From positions 1-64,000 of the forward strand of contig NZ_CYGY02000062.1 in NCBI RefSeq assembly GCF_900007165.1: DNA of 64,000 bases, read 5' to 3'. Of the stretch, positions 26,118-35,113 are shown piece by piece. The first letter of the stretch is position 1, and every line of letters starts with the position of its first letter. A program made the translations under genes and the position numbers. The notes under the pieces were generated by a model. The model searched no databases, was not told the DNA's origin, and saw nothing but the letters and a program-made list of their open reading frames with translations. The DNA is from Paraburkholderia piptadeniae. GTDB taxonomy: Bacteria > Pseudomonadota > Gammaproteobacteria > Burkholderiales > Burkholderiaceae.

Positions 26118-27227
26118 ATGAAAATCACGTTCATCCTGCCTCGGCTGACCGCCGGACCCACCGGCGGCGGCAAAATCGTCTATCAGTATGCGAATGCCCT
26201 CGCGAGCGCCGGCCACACCGTCGAAGTTCTGCATCCGCGCACGCTCTTTCTATGGAGTCTCAGGAAGAGTTTCGCGTTGAAGCTTCTCTCGCTTGGTGTC
26301 GATTGCGCGCGGTTCGCCGCCGTCTGGCCGACTCGCGGCAAAACCGACGTACCGTGGATGCCGATGCATCCCGCCGTGAAAATTAGCGTGGTTCCTGCGC
26401 TCTTTTCGCGCTTTATTCCCGATGCCGATGTGATTGTTGCTTCGTTGTGGCGCACCGCTGAATATGTCGAGCACTATCCGGCATGCAAGGGCCGGAAGTT
26501 CTACTTTGTCCAGCATTACGAGACTTGGTCCGGCCCGGCGCACCGGGTCGACGGCACGCTGAAGTCGACGATGAACAAGATCGTGATTTCGACGTGGCTC
26601 AAACAGCTGATCAACGAACTTTCGGGCGATGAGGTCCATCAGGTTTCGAATCCTGTGGACCATGGCGAGTTCTTTGTTACCGCTTCGATCGCAAAGCGTC
26701 CGCGTGTGGTCAGCATGTTGTATTCCCCGCACGCGTGGAAGGGGGCGGCCGATGGCGTGGCCGCACTGGAGCAGGCGAAAACACAATTTCCGGAACTGCA
26801 GGCGATTCTGTTCGGAACGTCCGCACGACCGGACTTTTTGCCCGGCTGGATCACGTACGTGCAAAACCCGGAGCGGCAGGTGTTGCGCGATGCGATCTAC
26901 AACGGGTCGTCAATCTACGTGTGTCCAAGCTGGAGAGAGGGCTGGGGTCTTCCCGTGCTGGAGGCGATGGCCTGCGGATGCGCGGTTGTTACCACGGACA
27001 ACGGCGGCACGCGGGATTTCGTGATCGACGGCGACAACGGGATTGTCGTGCCACCGAAGGAGCCACGCGCGCTCAGCAAGGCGCTGTTGTCGCTGCTAGC
27101 CGACGATGAACGACGCGCGGCCTTCGCCGCGCGATCCATCGAGCTCGCGCAGCGGTCCACGCTGCAGGCATCGCTCGACAAGCTGCTTACCGTGCTGGCA
27201 GAGAACCCTGCGGCGGGCAAGCCATGA
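26118..27227 (+). CDS. family 4 glycosyltransferase
   Basis: A 369-residue GT-B glycosyltransferase. It has a glycine-rich N-terminal loop (LPRLTAGPTGGGKIVYQ) and the donor-site block CPSWREGWGLPVLEAMACGCAVV with its E-x7-E pattern, followed by TTDNGGTRDFVIDG. It begins 16 bases after the previous gene and overlaps the flippase gene by four bases, so it is in the same operon. Sugar specificity cannot be read. Confidence 0.87.
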   Translation: MKITFILPRLTAGPTGGGKIVYQYANALASAGHTVEVLHPRTLFLWSLRKSFALKLLSLGVDCARFAAVWPTRGKTDVPWMPMHPAVKISVVPALFSRFIPDADVIVASLWRTAEYVEHYPACKGRKFYFVQHYETWSGPAHRVDGTLKSTMNKIVISTWLKQLINELSGDEVHQVSNPVDHGEFFVTASIAKRPRVVSMLYSPHAWKGAADGVAALEQAKTQFPELQAILFGTSARPDFLPGWITYVQNPERQVLRDAIYNGSSIYVCPSWREGWGLPVLEAMACGCAVVTTDNGGTRDFVIDGDNGIVVPPKEPRALSKALLSLLADDERRAAFAARSIELAQRSTLQASLDKLLTVLAENPAAGKP

Positions 27228-28708
27228 CGGGTGGAATAGATCGCGTCACCGGCGCGTATCGTCTGGCGAAGCTCTGGTCTACCTACATGCCGTACGCACT
27301 AGGCATGGGTGGCAACGCGGGGCTCAATATCGTTCTCATCTCGCTGCTGACCCACCGGTTGGTGCCGGCCGTGTATGGTAATTACTCGGTGTTCGTGACC
27401 GCGATCGTGCTGGCGAGCTCCGTTATCGGACAATGGCTGCAGCAGGCGACCGGGCGCTATCTTGCTGGTTCTGGGGCGCTGGCGTCGGACTATACGAAGG
27501 CGGCCGTATTGCTGGGCGCGGGTGGAATACTACTCGTGCTGGCAGTGCCTTATGTGCTTGCAGCGCTGTTTAACCTGCTGGACCGCACCATCGGCAGCGA
27601 GCTTTGGCTGATTGCGATTGTCGCCGTCGCTGCGCAGACGCTCTTTACGCTGGTCGGCACGACGCTGCAGTCCGAGCAGCGCGCATGGTCCTATGCGTTG
27701 CAGCAAACATGTGCCGGAGGACTGAAGATGGGCTTTTCGCTGCTGGCGTGCCGCGCATCGCAACAGAGCATTGGCGGTCTGCTGTATGCGTGCGCTGCTG
27801 CACAGTGCATCGGCGTGGTGCTCGGGGCATCGCAAGCGGGCCTGTTCGACAGGAGAGTGCTTGCAAAGCTCAAGTCGCGCCGGGCGTGGCTGGTGTTGGG
27901 CAAACTACGCGCCTACGGAAGCGCGATGACGCTCTGGTTCATCTTCATGAATCTCGCGATGTATTGCGATCGTCTGCTAGTGCGAGCTCTCGCGGGATCG
28001 GCGACCGCCGGGCTGTACGGTGCAGCGTCTACGTTGGTGGTCGGCTCAGTCAATCTCGTGATGGCGCCTATCCTGGCTGCGACATGGCCGCCGCTGATGG
28101 CCGCCTGGAATGTACAAAACGAGCAGGCGGCATCGCGCCTGCTCGGCAATTTGCTGACTGCGTTACTGTGCGCTGGCGTTGCCCTGGTTGCGATCGTCAG
28201 TGTTGTAGCCGAGCCGGCAACACGGCTTTTCCTTGGCGAGAAATTCGTCGCGGCGGCGCCGCTGCTGCCGCTGCTTGCCGCATCCGCGTTCAGCTTCTCG
28301 TTGGGGCCGTTCTTTCACAAGCCTCTCGAGTTCAAGGAACAGAAGACGACGATGTGTGTTTTTGCCGCGACTGTGCTGCTGCTGAACGGGGCGTTGAGCG
28401 TGGCGCTCACACCGTGGTTCGGCGGCATCGGCGCGGGAGTGGCGGCGTTGCTCGCGGGATCGACCTACTGCGTGCTCTGTACGCTGCGCGGAAGGAAATT
28501 CGTGAGATGGCGGATACGGCTAGATTTGTTGTTGGCGGTGGCGGGGGCAGGCGGTGTTGCGTCGGTTGCCAGCAATCGTTTTTTGGCGTCGTGGCATTTC
28601 GATAGCAACCTGTTGAAGTTCGCCGCCGCGTGCCTTGCGTTTATCGCCGTGTTCGGTGCCGGACTGACGGTCGTCGTTTTGCTGCATGCGAATAGCCGGC
28701 GCACGTAG
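27224..28708 (+). CDS. wzx: polysaccharide flippase (Wzx/MATE-like)
   Basis: A 494-residue membrane protein with about 12 to 14 hydrophobic segments and the polysaccharide biosynthesis protein/oligosaccharide-flippase pattern (early LLTHRLVPAVYGNYSVFVTAIVLASSV, and a mid-protein YCDRLLVRALAGSATAGLYGAA). It should flip the undecaprenyl-linked repeat unit to the periplasm. It is coupled to the preceding glycosyltransferase by a four-base overlap. Primary-sequence conservation of flippases is low, so the assignment rests on topology and context. Confidence 0.82.
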   Translation: MTGGIDRVTGAYRLAKLWSTYMPYALGMGGNAGLNIVLISLLTHRLVPAVYGNYSVFVTAIVLASSVIGQWLQQATGRYLAGSGALASDYTKAAVLLGAGGILLVLAVPYVLAALFNLLDRTIGSELWLIAIVAVAAQTLFTLVGTTLQSEQRAWSYALQQTCAGGLKMGFSLLACRASQQSIGGLLYACAAAQCIGVVLGASQAGLFDRRVLAKLKSRRAWLVLGKLRAYGSAMTLWFIFMNLAMYCDRLLVRALAGSATAGLYGAASTLVVGSVNLVMAPILAATWPPLMAAWNVQNEQAASRLLGNLLTALLCAGVALVAIVSVVAEPATRLFLGEKFVAAAPLLPLLAASAFSFSLGPFFHKPLEFKEQKTTMCVFAATVLLLNGALSVALTPWFGGIGAGVAALLAGSTYCVLCTLRGRKFVRWRIRLDLLLAVAGAGGVASVASNRFLASWHFDSNLLKFAAACLAFIAVFGAGLTVVVLLHANSRRT

Positions 28709-28731
28709 ACCCAGACGTTCGAGTGAATTCG

Positions 28732-29991
28732 ATGAGCAGCACGCAAAGAGTGATAAGCGCGACAGGGGAGCGAGTCTATCTGCTAGACAGGATTCTCTTT
28801 TATCTTTGGCTACTAGTGCCTGCATACCAGTATTCGGATCTCCACGTGCAAAATTCGCGTGTGGGGTTTTGGGGAATCGCCGCGCTGCTCATCTTCCGGA
28901 TGACGATGCGCGATTTGCTGCGCGGGCGCATCGTTCTCGCTTCCCGGGGCTTGTTCATCCCTTTCACGCTGGTGTTCGTATGGAAGTTTGTCGAGCTGGT
29001 CCGCTCGCCTGGTCAACTAAGCACCGCGCTCCTGTTCTTCGTCGATTTTCTGGTTACCTACGCATGCTGCCTGCTGGTCGCGCCCCGCATTTTTTCGGTG
29101 CAAACCTGGCTCGTCGAGTTCCGACGCGTCAACCTGTTCGCGCTTGGACTGGCGATTGTCGCGCATCCGTTTATCCCCGACCGGACGGACATGGCAGGGT
29201 GGGACAAGGGTGCAAGCTGGGCGTTCGCCCACCCGAACATCGCGGCCATGTATCCGCTAGCGATCTATTTGATAACGATCATCATGTTCGGCATGCGGGT
29301 GAAACGCAGGCCGCAATCGTTCGACGTGCTCTGCGTCGCGTTCAGCGTGGTCACGCTTACGTTGACGGGCTCACGCACGACGCTGGCAGTCCTGGTTGTC
29401 GCCACCTTGCTCTCGCTGTTCAACGTGATTGTGTTGACCTATGTGAGGTACACGCCAGGCCGCGGTGCAAAGGCTCTTAGTGTGCTACTGAAGCTATGCG
29501 CGGTGGTTGGCATCGCGGGCGGCGTGTATTTCGCATACGTGTCGCTGGGCGCTCAGGTGATCGATGACAAACTCAGTGGCCGCTTGTCGTTCGCCGTGCA
29601 AGTCCTTTTGTCCGCGAACGACCTGGTGTTGGGCGTGGGTCTGCTCCCGCCGGGTTCGAATCTGCTCGCCGACAATACAACACGCGGCGCAGGAATCGAC
29701 GGCCTTTACGCCAACCTCGTCTATGGGGAGGGATACGTCGGCCTCGTCATCTTCGCGATTGCGATGTTCGGATTCCGTTGCATGGCGTCCTTCGATCGGC
29801 GTTGCAGTGCATTCTTCGGCGTAGCGCTCGTGAGTGGCCTGCTGTTCGGCGTGACGGAGACCCACTTCTGGCTTCTTGCGAGTCCGTTGACGACGCTCGT
29901 CGCCGTGCTCGCGTCCACGCTCGGTACACGGGCCGGCGGCCGCGCCATCGTGAGTCTTGGCGCGCGCCGCTGCCGCACTCGTCCAGCGTAA
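28732..29991 (+). CDS. wzy: O-antigen polymerase/ligase family protein (Wzy-like)
   Basis: A 419-residue integral membrane protein with about ten to eleven helices. It has a large periplasmic loop containing the FAHPNIAAMYPLA block and a GVGLLPPGSN/NLVYGEGYVG segment, as in Wzy_C/O-antigen ligase-type proteins. It would polymerise the repeat units handed over by the flippase. The ATG at 28732 or a GTG nine bases earlier could be used, neither with a strong ribosome binding site. It is the last plus-strand gene of the locus. Confidence 0.78.
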   Translation: MSSTQRVISATGERVYLLDRILFYLWLLVPAYQYSDLHVQNSRVGFWGIAALLIFRMTMRDLLRGRIVLASRGLFIPFTLVFVWKFVELVRSPGQLSTALLFFVDFLVTYACCLLVAPRIFSVQTWLVEFRRVNLFALGLAIVAHPFIPDRTDMAGWDKGASWAFAHPNIAAMYPLAIYLITIIMFGMRVKRRPQSFDVLCVAFSVVTLTLTGSRTTLAVLVVATLLSLFNVIVLTYVRYTPGRGAKALSVLLKLCAVVGIAGGVYFAYVSLGAQVIDDKLSGRLSFAVQVLLSANDLVLGVGLLPPGSNLLADNTTRGAGIDGLYANLVYGEGYVGLVIFAIAMFGFRCMASFDRRCSAFFGVALVSGLLFGVTETHFWLLASPLTTLVAVLASTLGTRAGGRAIVSLGARRCRTRPA

Positions 29992-30067
29992 GGCCCTGTG
30001 CGCATGAAGGAGGTTCGCCGTGGCGTGTCTGATCTGCTTCGGTCGCGATCCGTGAGTGGTGCGAACG

Positions 30068-32230
30068 CTAACGCCGGATTGAAATGACGTAGGTGGCTGA
30101 GAAAGACTGTTCTGCGCGGTTGACGTCGAAAATCAGGCTTCCATCGACGGTAGAGATGTCGATGGAGCGAAGTGGCTCTCCGCGCATATCGAGCGCGATG
30201 ACGGTCGCGTGTCTGGCAGCGGTTTCGACACGGATCGTAGCCGCAATTCGTTCCATCTGCGTAGGTCCAGGCACCTGATAGAGGCTTGCCGATGGTGCGC
30301 CGCCGTGCTCAGGGGCGATTGTCTGCCATGCCCCAAGCGAGTCGACCGGCTGCAGGCGTTGCGAGCCTGCCGCGCCGGTGCCCATCGTCGCACCCGGAAT
30401 TGTCAGCAATAGACGAGTGGAGTCAACGAGCGGTTTTCCGTCAAGACTTGTGAGAAAGACGGTTGCAAAGTCGCGGTTATCTGGCGAAAGTGTGACGCCG
30501 AGCACCGACGACTTCACTAGTTGACCGGCTTCAAGATAGCCTGACACTCCCGCGGCATACGCCGATCCGAACGTGAATTGCCGCAAGGTGCCGTCATAAG
30601 CGAAATACGACGATGTACGGCCGGCCGCCGCCGTTTGCCGGCCGGCCGTAGTTCCGTTAGCGATGGATACCTGCCGATGCATCGCAAGTGCGGACTCTAC
30701 ACCGAAATGCTTCCACAGATAGGGCGCCAGATTACCTGCTATCCGGTTGGCGGCAGCGATGATACGGTCATCGCGGGGCAAGGTGATCGTCAATTGCGCG
30801 AGCGACGTGTCTGGCGGTAGCGAACGGAAATAGGCCGAGCATTGCGCGAACTGAATGAGCTTGGTCAGGTCACCCCGCAGGCTGAAATCGGACGGCGTGG
30901 CGGCGGACCAGTCGCGGTCGTGCGCGTAGTCGTAAAGGATCAGGCCGTCCCAGTCTTGTGAGACCGCAAATTGCGTGACCGTCGGCAGCAGATCGGAACC
31001 CTGTTCGTTGGGCCAGGCCTGATTGAACTCGCTAATGACGAAGGGCCGCCGTGCGGATCTCGCGAACGCCGAATTTAACAGTGTCTCAATTGGCGAGTCG
31101 CCGAGCCAGCCATTCGAGATGCGCCAGTCCGTCCAGTCCCATTGACGGTGCGGGAAGAAATAGTGGTCGACGTAGAAGTGAGCGTCGGTAAAGGTCGCGG
31201 CGCGATTGATGTCGAAGTTCGCGAACCCGCCGTGGTTCCAGCGTCCTGAGTGGATGATCTGCGTGCCGGAGATTGGAACATCGTCACCGAGCACGTTTTT
31301 GACCACCGCGACCATGCGATCGATGTAGCGTTCGTCAAGTTCGACAAAAAAGCGCGCGGCCGCGCGCGCGTCATTATCAGAAAGTCCTGATCTCGATAGG
31401 GGAAGAGGCATCGCGTGGAGATGAAGGTACGCCCGATAGGCGGCCCACTGCTCGCACAATTCAGTGCGGAACCGGCCCGTGACGAGTGTGGGCAACGTAT
31501 CTTCCTGCCAGGCGTCGATCAGTGTCGACTCATTGTTGATCTCGACGAGCGCTAGATCAGGGGAGCCTTGCAGACGCAGCGCGGAAAGCAGGGTCCTTGC
31601 GTAGGTTTCCTGCCACGCCATCATGTCGGCGTCGAAGATCGGCAGCGGTTTGCTTTGTGCTGGGATGTGCTCGCCTCTTCTGGTCGCAGGGAAGGCATGA
31701 TTGGCGAACAAATTCAGATCAACGTAGATACCGTGACGCCCCAGTTGCGCAATGAAGCGAGACAAGGTCTGAATCGCCTGCGGATCGAGTTGTGGACGAA
31801 CGGCATCGACCAGTACGCCCACTGGGCCGGCCGGATCATGCTGCGCGGGCTGATCGATCGCGTGGAGGCGGACGATGTTCACGCCCAACGCGGCGAGTCG
31901 TTGCGCCAGTGCTTCGCCGTCGTCATCGGACGGAAAGTTTGCTGATAGCGCGAGCGATACGCCGAAGAAGCGAATCCGCTTGCCGCGATTTGCCGTCGCA
32001 GGATCGCCGACCGTGTAGAAATGACCGTCGCGTATCACGACTCGGTCCTGTGCACGGAGTGGGGCTGCGGCTCGCGTGGTGTCATAGACCAGTTCCGGCT
32101 TGAACGCGGTGGCATCGACGGCTTCGTAGCGGACCGAGTCTGCACCATACGACTTGCAGCAACCAAGCACCAAGGCAATGACAGCAACGCCAATAGGCGC
32201 GAAGCAAGTACGATCGAGGCACTGGTTCAT
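30068..32230 (-). CDS. secreted/lipoprotein clan GH-A-like glycoside hydrolase
   Basis: A 720-residue exported protein. The N-terminus is hydrophobic with a VLGCC site that may serve as a signal peptide or loose lipobox. The catalytic region resembles retaining GH-A barrels (GH5/GH39 type): FFGVSLALSANFPSDDDGEALAQ opens the barrel, VEINNES supplies the likely acid/base Glu after Asn, and FVISEFNQAWPNEQ the likely nucleophile Glu. A C-terminal beta-rich part follows. At the end of an exopolysaccharide locus it may trim or release polymer, by inference. An upstream TTG start (32269) is possible but less likely. Confidence 0.75.
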   Translation of the reverse strand: MNQCLDRTCFAPIGVAVIALVLGCCKSYGADSVRYEAVDATAFKPELVYDTTRAAAPLRAQDRVVIRDGHFYTVGDPATANRGKRIRFFGVSLALSANFPSDDDGEALAQRLAALGVNIVRLHAIDQPAQHDPAGPVGVLVDAVRPQLDPQAIQTLSRFIAQLGRHGIYVDLNLFANHAFPATRRGEHIPAQSKPLPIFDADMMAWQETYARTLLSALRLQGSPDLALVEINNESTLIDAWQEDTLPTLVTGRFRTELCEQWAAYRAYLHLHAMPLPLSRSGLSDNDARAAARFFVELDERYIDRMVAVVKNVLGDDVPISGTQIIHSGRWNHGGFANFDINRAATFTDAHFYVDHYFFPHRQWDWTDWRISNGWLGDSPIETLLNSAFARSARRPFVISEFNQAWPNEQGSDLLPTVTQFAVSQDWDGLILYDYAHDRDWSAATPSDFSLRGDLTKLIQFAQCSAYFRSLPPDTSLAQLTITLPRDDRIIAAANRIAGNLAPYLWKHFGVESALAMHRQVSIANGTTAGRQTAAAGRTSSYFAYDGTLRQFTFGSAYAAGVSGYLEAGQLVKSSVLGVTLSPDNRDFATVFLTSLDGKPLVDSTRLLLTIPGATMGTGAAGSQRLQPVDSLGAWQTIAPEHGGAPSASLYQVPGPTQMERIAATIRVETAARHATVIALDMRGEPLRSIDISTVDGSLIFDVNRAEQSFSATYVISIRR

Positions 32231-32281
32231 GATATGCGGAAAGAGAGGGTGCGAAGTTGCAGATGACAATCGACGCAGTGC

Positions 32282-33544
32282 TCAATCGACCTTCGTCTCC
32301 AGCATCTTCATGCTCTCAGCATTCACCATCCCGGAATCTCCGCTTGCTGCCGGCACACGCAGATCGAACGCCGCCGTGTGTTCTGCGGCAACTGGCACCG
32401 ACACGGGCTGTATCGGCGAACGGCGTTCGGCGCCATCCAGATGCCGATCCAGCAGCGCCTCATACTGTGCCAGCACGCTATCCCATCTGAACGCACTTTC
32501 AAACCGCTGCGTGCTCGCCAGACTCATAGCCCGCGCCGTTGCCGGATCTGCAAGCAAGGCGGAGATGTGCAGATCGCAGTCTGCTTCCGTCGTAAAGAAT
32601 TTCGCTTCAGGTCCCGCTACCCAACGATTGAAGACGTTATCATGCGCAATCACTGCACTCCCTGCTCCGAGAGCTTCGACAAGCGACGGATTTGTGCCCC
32701 CGACGCGATGTCCATGCGCATAAAAATGCGCGTGCCGCCGCAGCGCGCACAGCACAGTCTTATCGTATATTGCACCGGGGAACAGAACTTCCTCGCTTGC
32801 CGCATCTAACACCTCGCGGTGGTAAGAGTGGGTATCAGGATCGTATTTTCCGAGCACGACGAGTTTTGCATCGCGTGGTCGCCGGGAAAATGCCGTCACG
32901 ATGTCCAGCACTGAGTTTTCCGGTTCTGGCCGCGCTATGACCAGGCCGTAAACTGCGCCTTCCAATCCCAACACGTCCAGCGAAGAGCGATCAACGTCGC
33001 CGACAGCGTCCGCGCCATACGGAATCGTCGTAATTTTGCGTCGCTTGACGCGCGTAGCCAGATGGGTGGCTATCGCTGGATGGTCAGCGATCAAATGATT
33101 TCCTGACCAGCATCCGATTCGCTCGTTGAGCCACAACCAGACCTGCTCATGAAACTTCCATTTATCGCGTCGCCACTCCAGTCCATCCATGTTGATCAGA
33201 TTGGTGATGCCGTGCCAGCGTAAGTACGTGCAAAAAATTGCCGTGTTATAACCAAGCGTAAGGACGAGTGTAGGGCGTCGGCTTACGACATTCCGTACTG
33301 AATTCCAGTCGAATTCGATCGTCCCTAACGCCCCTGCGCGACTCACCGGAATGACAATTCGATTGACGCCATGCCATATATCTTCAATCGTTTCGGATTG
33401 TCCAATACCACCCTGACAATAAACGGTGACTTTCCAACCGCGTTTAGTCAGGTAAAGCGCAAGTCGCTCAGCAAAGGTTTCAAATCCACCGTGATTTGCC
33501 GGGATTCCACGAGTACCTAATATGGATATCTGTTTGAGTGACAT
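32282..33544 (-). CDS. DUF1972-type glycosyltransferase
   Basis: A 420-residue GT-B glycosyltransferase. The N-terminus ISILGTRGIPANHGGFETFAERL is the DUF1972 signature found in rhamnosyl- and galactosyltransferases of exopolysaccharide loci. The donor half contains YAHGHRVGGTNPSLVEALGAGSAVIAHD. A long low-complexity C-terminal tail (about the last 50 residues) is unusual. The start is ATG 33544 or a GTG 12 bases upstream. It probably adds the second sugar after the WcaJ-type enzyme encoded upstream on the same strand. Confidence 0.85.
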   Translation of the reverse strand: MSLKQISILGTRGIPANHGGFETFAERLALYLTKRGWKVTVYCQGGIGQSETIEDIWHGVNRIVIPVSRAGALGTIEFDWNSVRNVVSRRPTLVLTLGYNTAIFCTYLRWHGITNLINMDGLEWRRDKWKFHEQVWLWLNERIGCWSGNHLIADHPAIATHLATRVKRRKITTIPYGADAVGDVDRSSLDVLGLEGAVYGLVIARPEPENSVLDIVTAFSRRPRDAKLVVLGKYDPDTHSYHREVLDAASEEVLFPGAIYDKTVLCALRRHAHFYAHGHRVGGTNPSLVEALGAGSAVIAHDNVFNRWVAGPEAKFFTTEADCDLHISALLADPATARAMSLASTQRFESAFRWDSVLAQYEALLDRHLDGAERRSPIQPVSVPVAAEHTAAFDLRVPAASGDSGMVNAESMKMLETKVD

Positions 33545-33685
33545 ATCGTGTATCACATTATCCTAATAATCTGCATCAGGTCATCTTGATTTGAGAGGCT
33601 GATTGGGGATGGCGATAGAGGTAAGTGAAGCACATTTTTGACGACGTCTTCGATTCCCGTATCGTTAAAATTATGAAAGTACGTA

Positions 33686-35077
33686 TCAGTAAGCGCTGCT
33701 GCCCATGAAACCTTTCACAACAGTCAACGCGATAATCTTCACATCCATCCAGAACGTCCAATGCTTGATGTAATAGATGTCGAACTTGACTCGCGCTTCC
33801 ATCTTCTCAATCTCCGCCGTCTCTCCTCGATATCCATTAATCTGCGCCCAGCCCGTTATTCCAGGCTTGATCCGATAGCGGAACATATAGTGCTGAACTA
33901 GATTCTTGTAATACTCGTCATGTTCGACCGCATGCGGACGTGGTCCGACAATCGACATTTCACCTTTTAGAACATTAAAAAACTGAGGTAATTCATCGAG
34001 ACTCGTACTTCGTAAAAAGTGTCCAACTTTAGTGACACGCGCATCTCCCTTGCGTGCCTGAACGACAGAGCCTGGTTGATTTGCCCCATCGAACATCGTG
34101 CGAAATTTATAGATTGAAAAAATATCGCCATTCGCACCTTTACGGTGCTGCCGAAATAGAACTGGACCTGGCGACGAAAATTTAACCGCAATTGCTATTG
34201 CAAATAAAACTGGGAAGATAGCAAGTAGAGCGAATAAAGCGAACACGCGATCGAATATTTCTTTAGGCAGGACGTCCCAACCCCGCTCAGGCGTAGCCAG
34301 GACGTTCAGGACCGGAACACCGCGAAAGTCGCCAACTACAGGCCAAACAGGCATGCTCTCTTCAAAGAGCGGCAGCACACGAATATTGATGAACTCGTCC
34401 CGAAATTCTTCGATCAGGTGCTCGACAGAAATCGGCTCAAATGGCGGGTTGACGATCCAGATTTCCCTAAGCTTTTTTACCCGTACAAGCTGCTTGAACA
34501 CACTCAATTCGCGCACCACTGGGATCTGATCGATTATGGTATCGTGTGGAAGTGAAGGATCGAAAATTACCTCTGGGAGGAAGGCATCACTCGTCTCCTG
34601 AGCTATCCGCATGAGCGGATCACCATTCGCTGCGGACGACGCGACGACGGCGATTCGCGCCGGTGCGAATCGCCGCGAGCGCAGAAGTGATGGCAAAGCG
34701 TGGATTGTGCAGCGTCCAGCGACAAGCGCGCATGCGGCTATTGCCGTCCACCACAACAACCAATGTCTTCGCAGTTCGCTGCCCGGATAGGCATGTGATA
34801 ACGCAGCTAGAACTAGTTGGGCGAAAAACCATGCGAGCAGGACGCGCATGACACTGGCGAGCGCAGAATCATAACGAAAGGGCCGGTAAACGCTGATAAA
34901 CCGAAACGTTATAAATGGAAGCATGAGCCCGAGCAGGCCCATTAGACCGTCAATGTGTGAGAACGTAGTACTGTCGTGAAAGACGATGCTTTGCGAAATA
35001 TAAGCAGCCCCCGAAATACAGAGAAAGTCGGTGGCTTTTGAAATAGGTGTCAGCATCGGTTGTTCGGCCAATGACAT
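33686..35077 (-). CDS. wcaJ: undecaprenyl-phosphate glucose/galactose-1-phosphate transferase (WcaJ-type)
   Basis: A 463-residue polyisoprenyl-phosphate hexose-1-phosphate transferase that starts the repeat unit. Four or so N-terminal helices and a CoA-binding-like middle domain are followed by a fifth hydrophobic segment. The bacterial sugar transferase domain then has KFSSPGPVLFRQHRKGANGDIFSIYKFRTM, STSLDELPQFFNVLKGEMSIVGPRPH and the tail YRIKPGITGWAQINGYRGET. Full length. Base composition is visibly more AT-rich than in the flanking housekeeping genes. The initiating sugar is probably glucose, not proven. Confidence 0.9.
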   Translation of the reverse strand: MSLAEQPMLTPISKATDFLCISGAAYISQSIVFHDSTTFSHIDGLMGLLGLMLPFITFRFISVYRPFRYDSALASVMRVLLAWFFAQLVLAALSHAYPGSELRRHWLLWWTAIAACALVAGRCTIHALPSLLRSRRFAPARIAVVASSAANGDPLMRIAQETSDAFLPEVIFDPSLPHDTIIDQIPVVRELSVFKQLVRVKKLREIWIVNPPFEPISVEHLIEEFRDEFINIRVLPLFEESMPVWPVVGDFRGVPVLNVLATPERGWDVLPKEIFDRVFALFALLAIFPVLFAIAIAVKFSSPGPVLFRQHRKGANGDIFSIYKFRTMFDGANQPGSVVQARKGDARVTKVGHFLRSTSLDELPQFFNVLKGEMSIVGPRPHAVEHDEYYKNLVQHYMFRYRIKPGITGWAQINGYRGETAEIEKMEARVKFDIYYIKHWTFWMDVKIIALTVVKGFMGSSAY

Positions 35078-35113
35078 TCAGAATACGCAGCTTCTTCTTC
35101 CCAACAAACTGGC

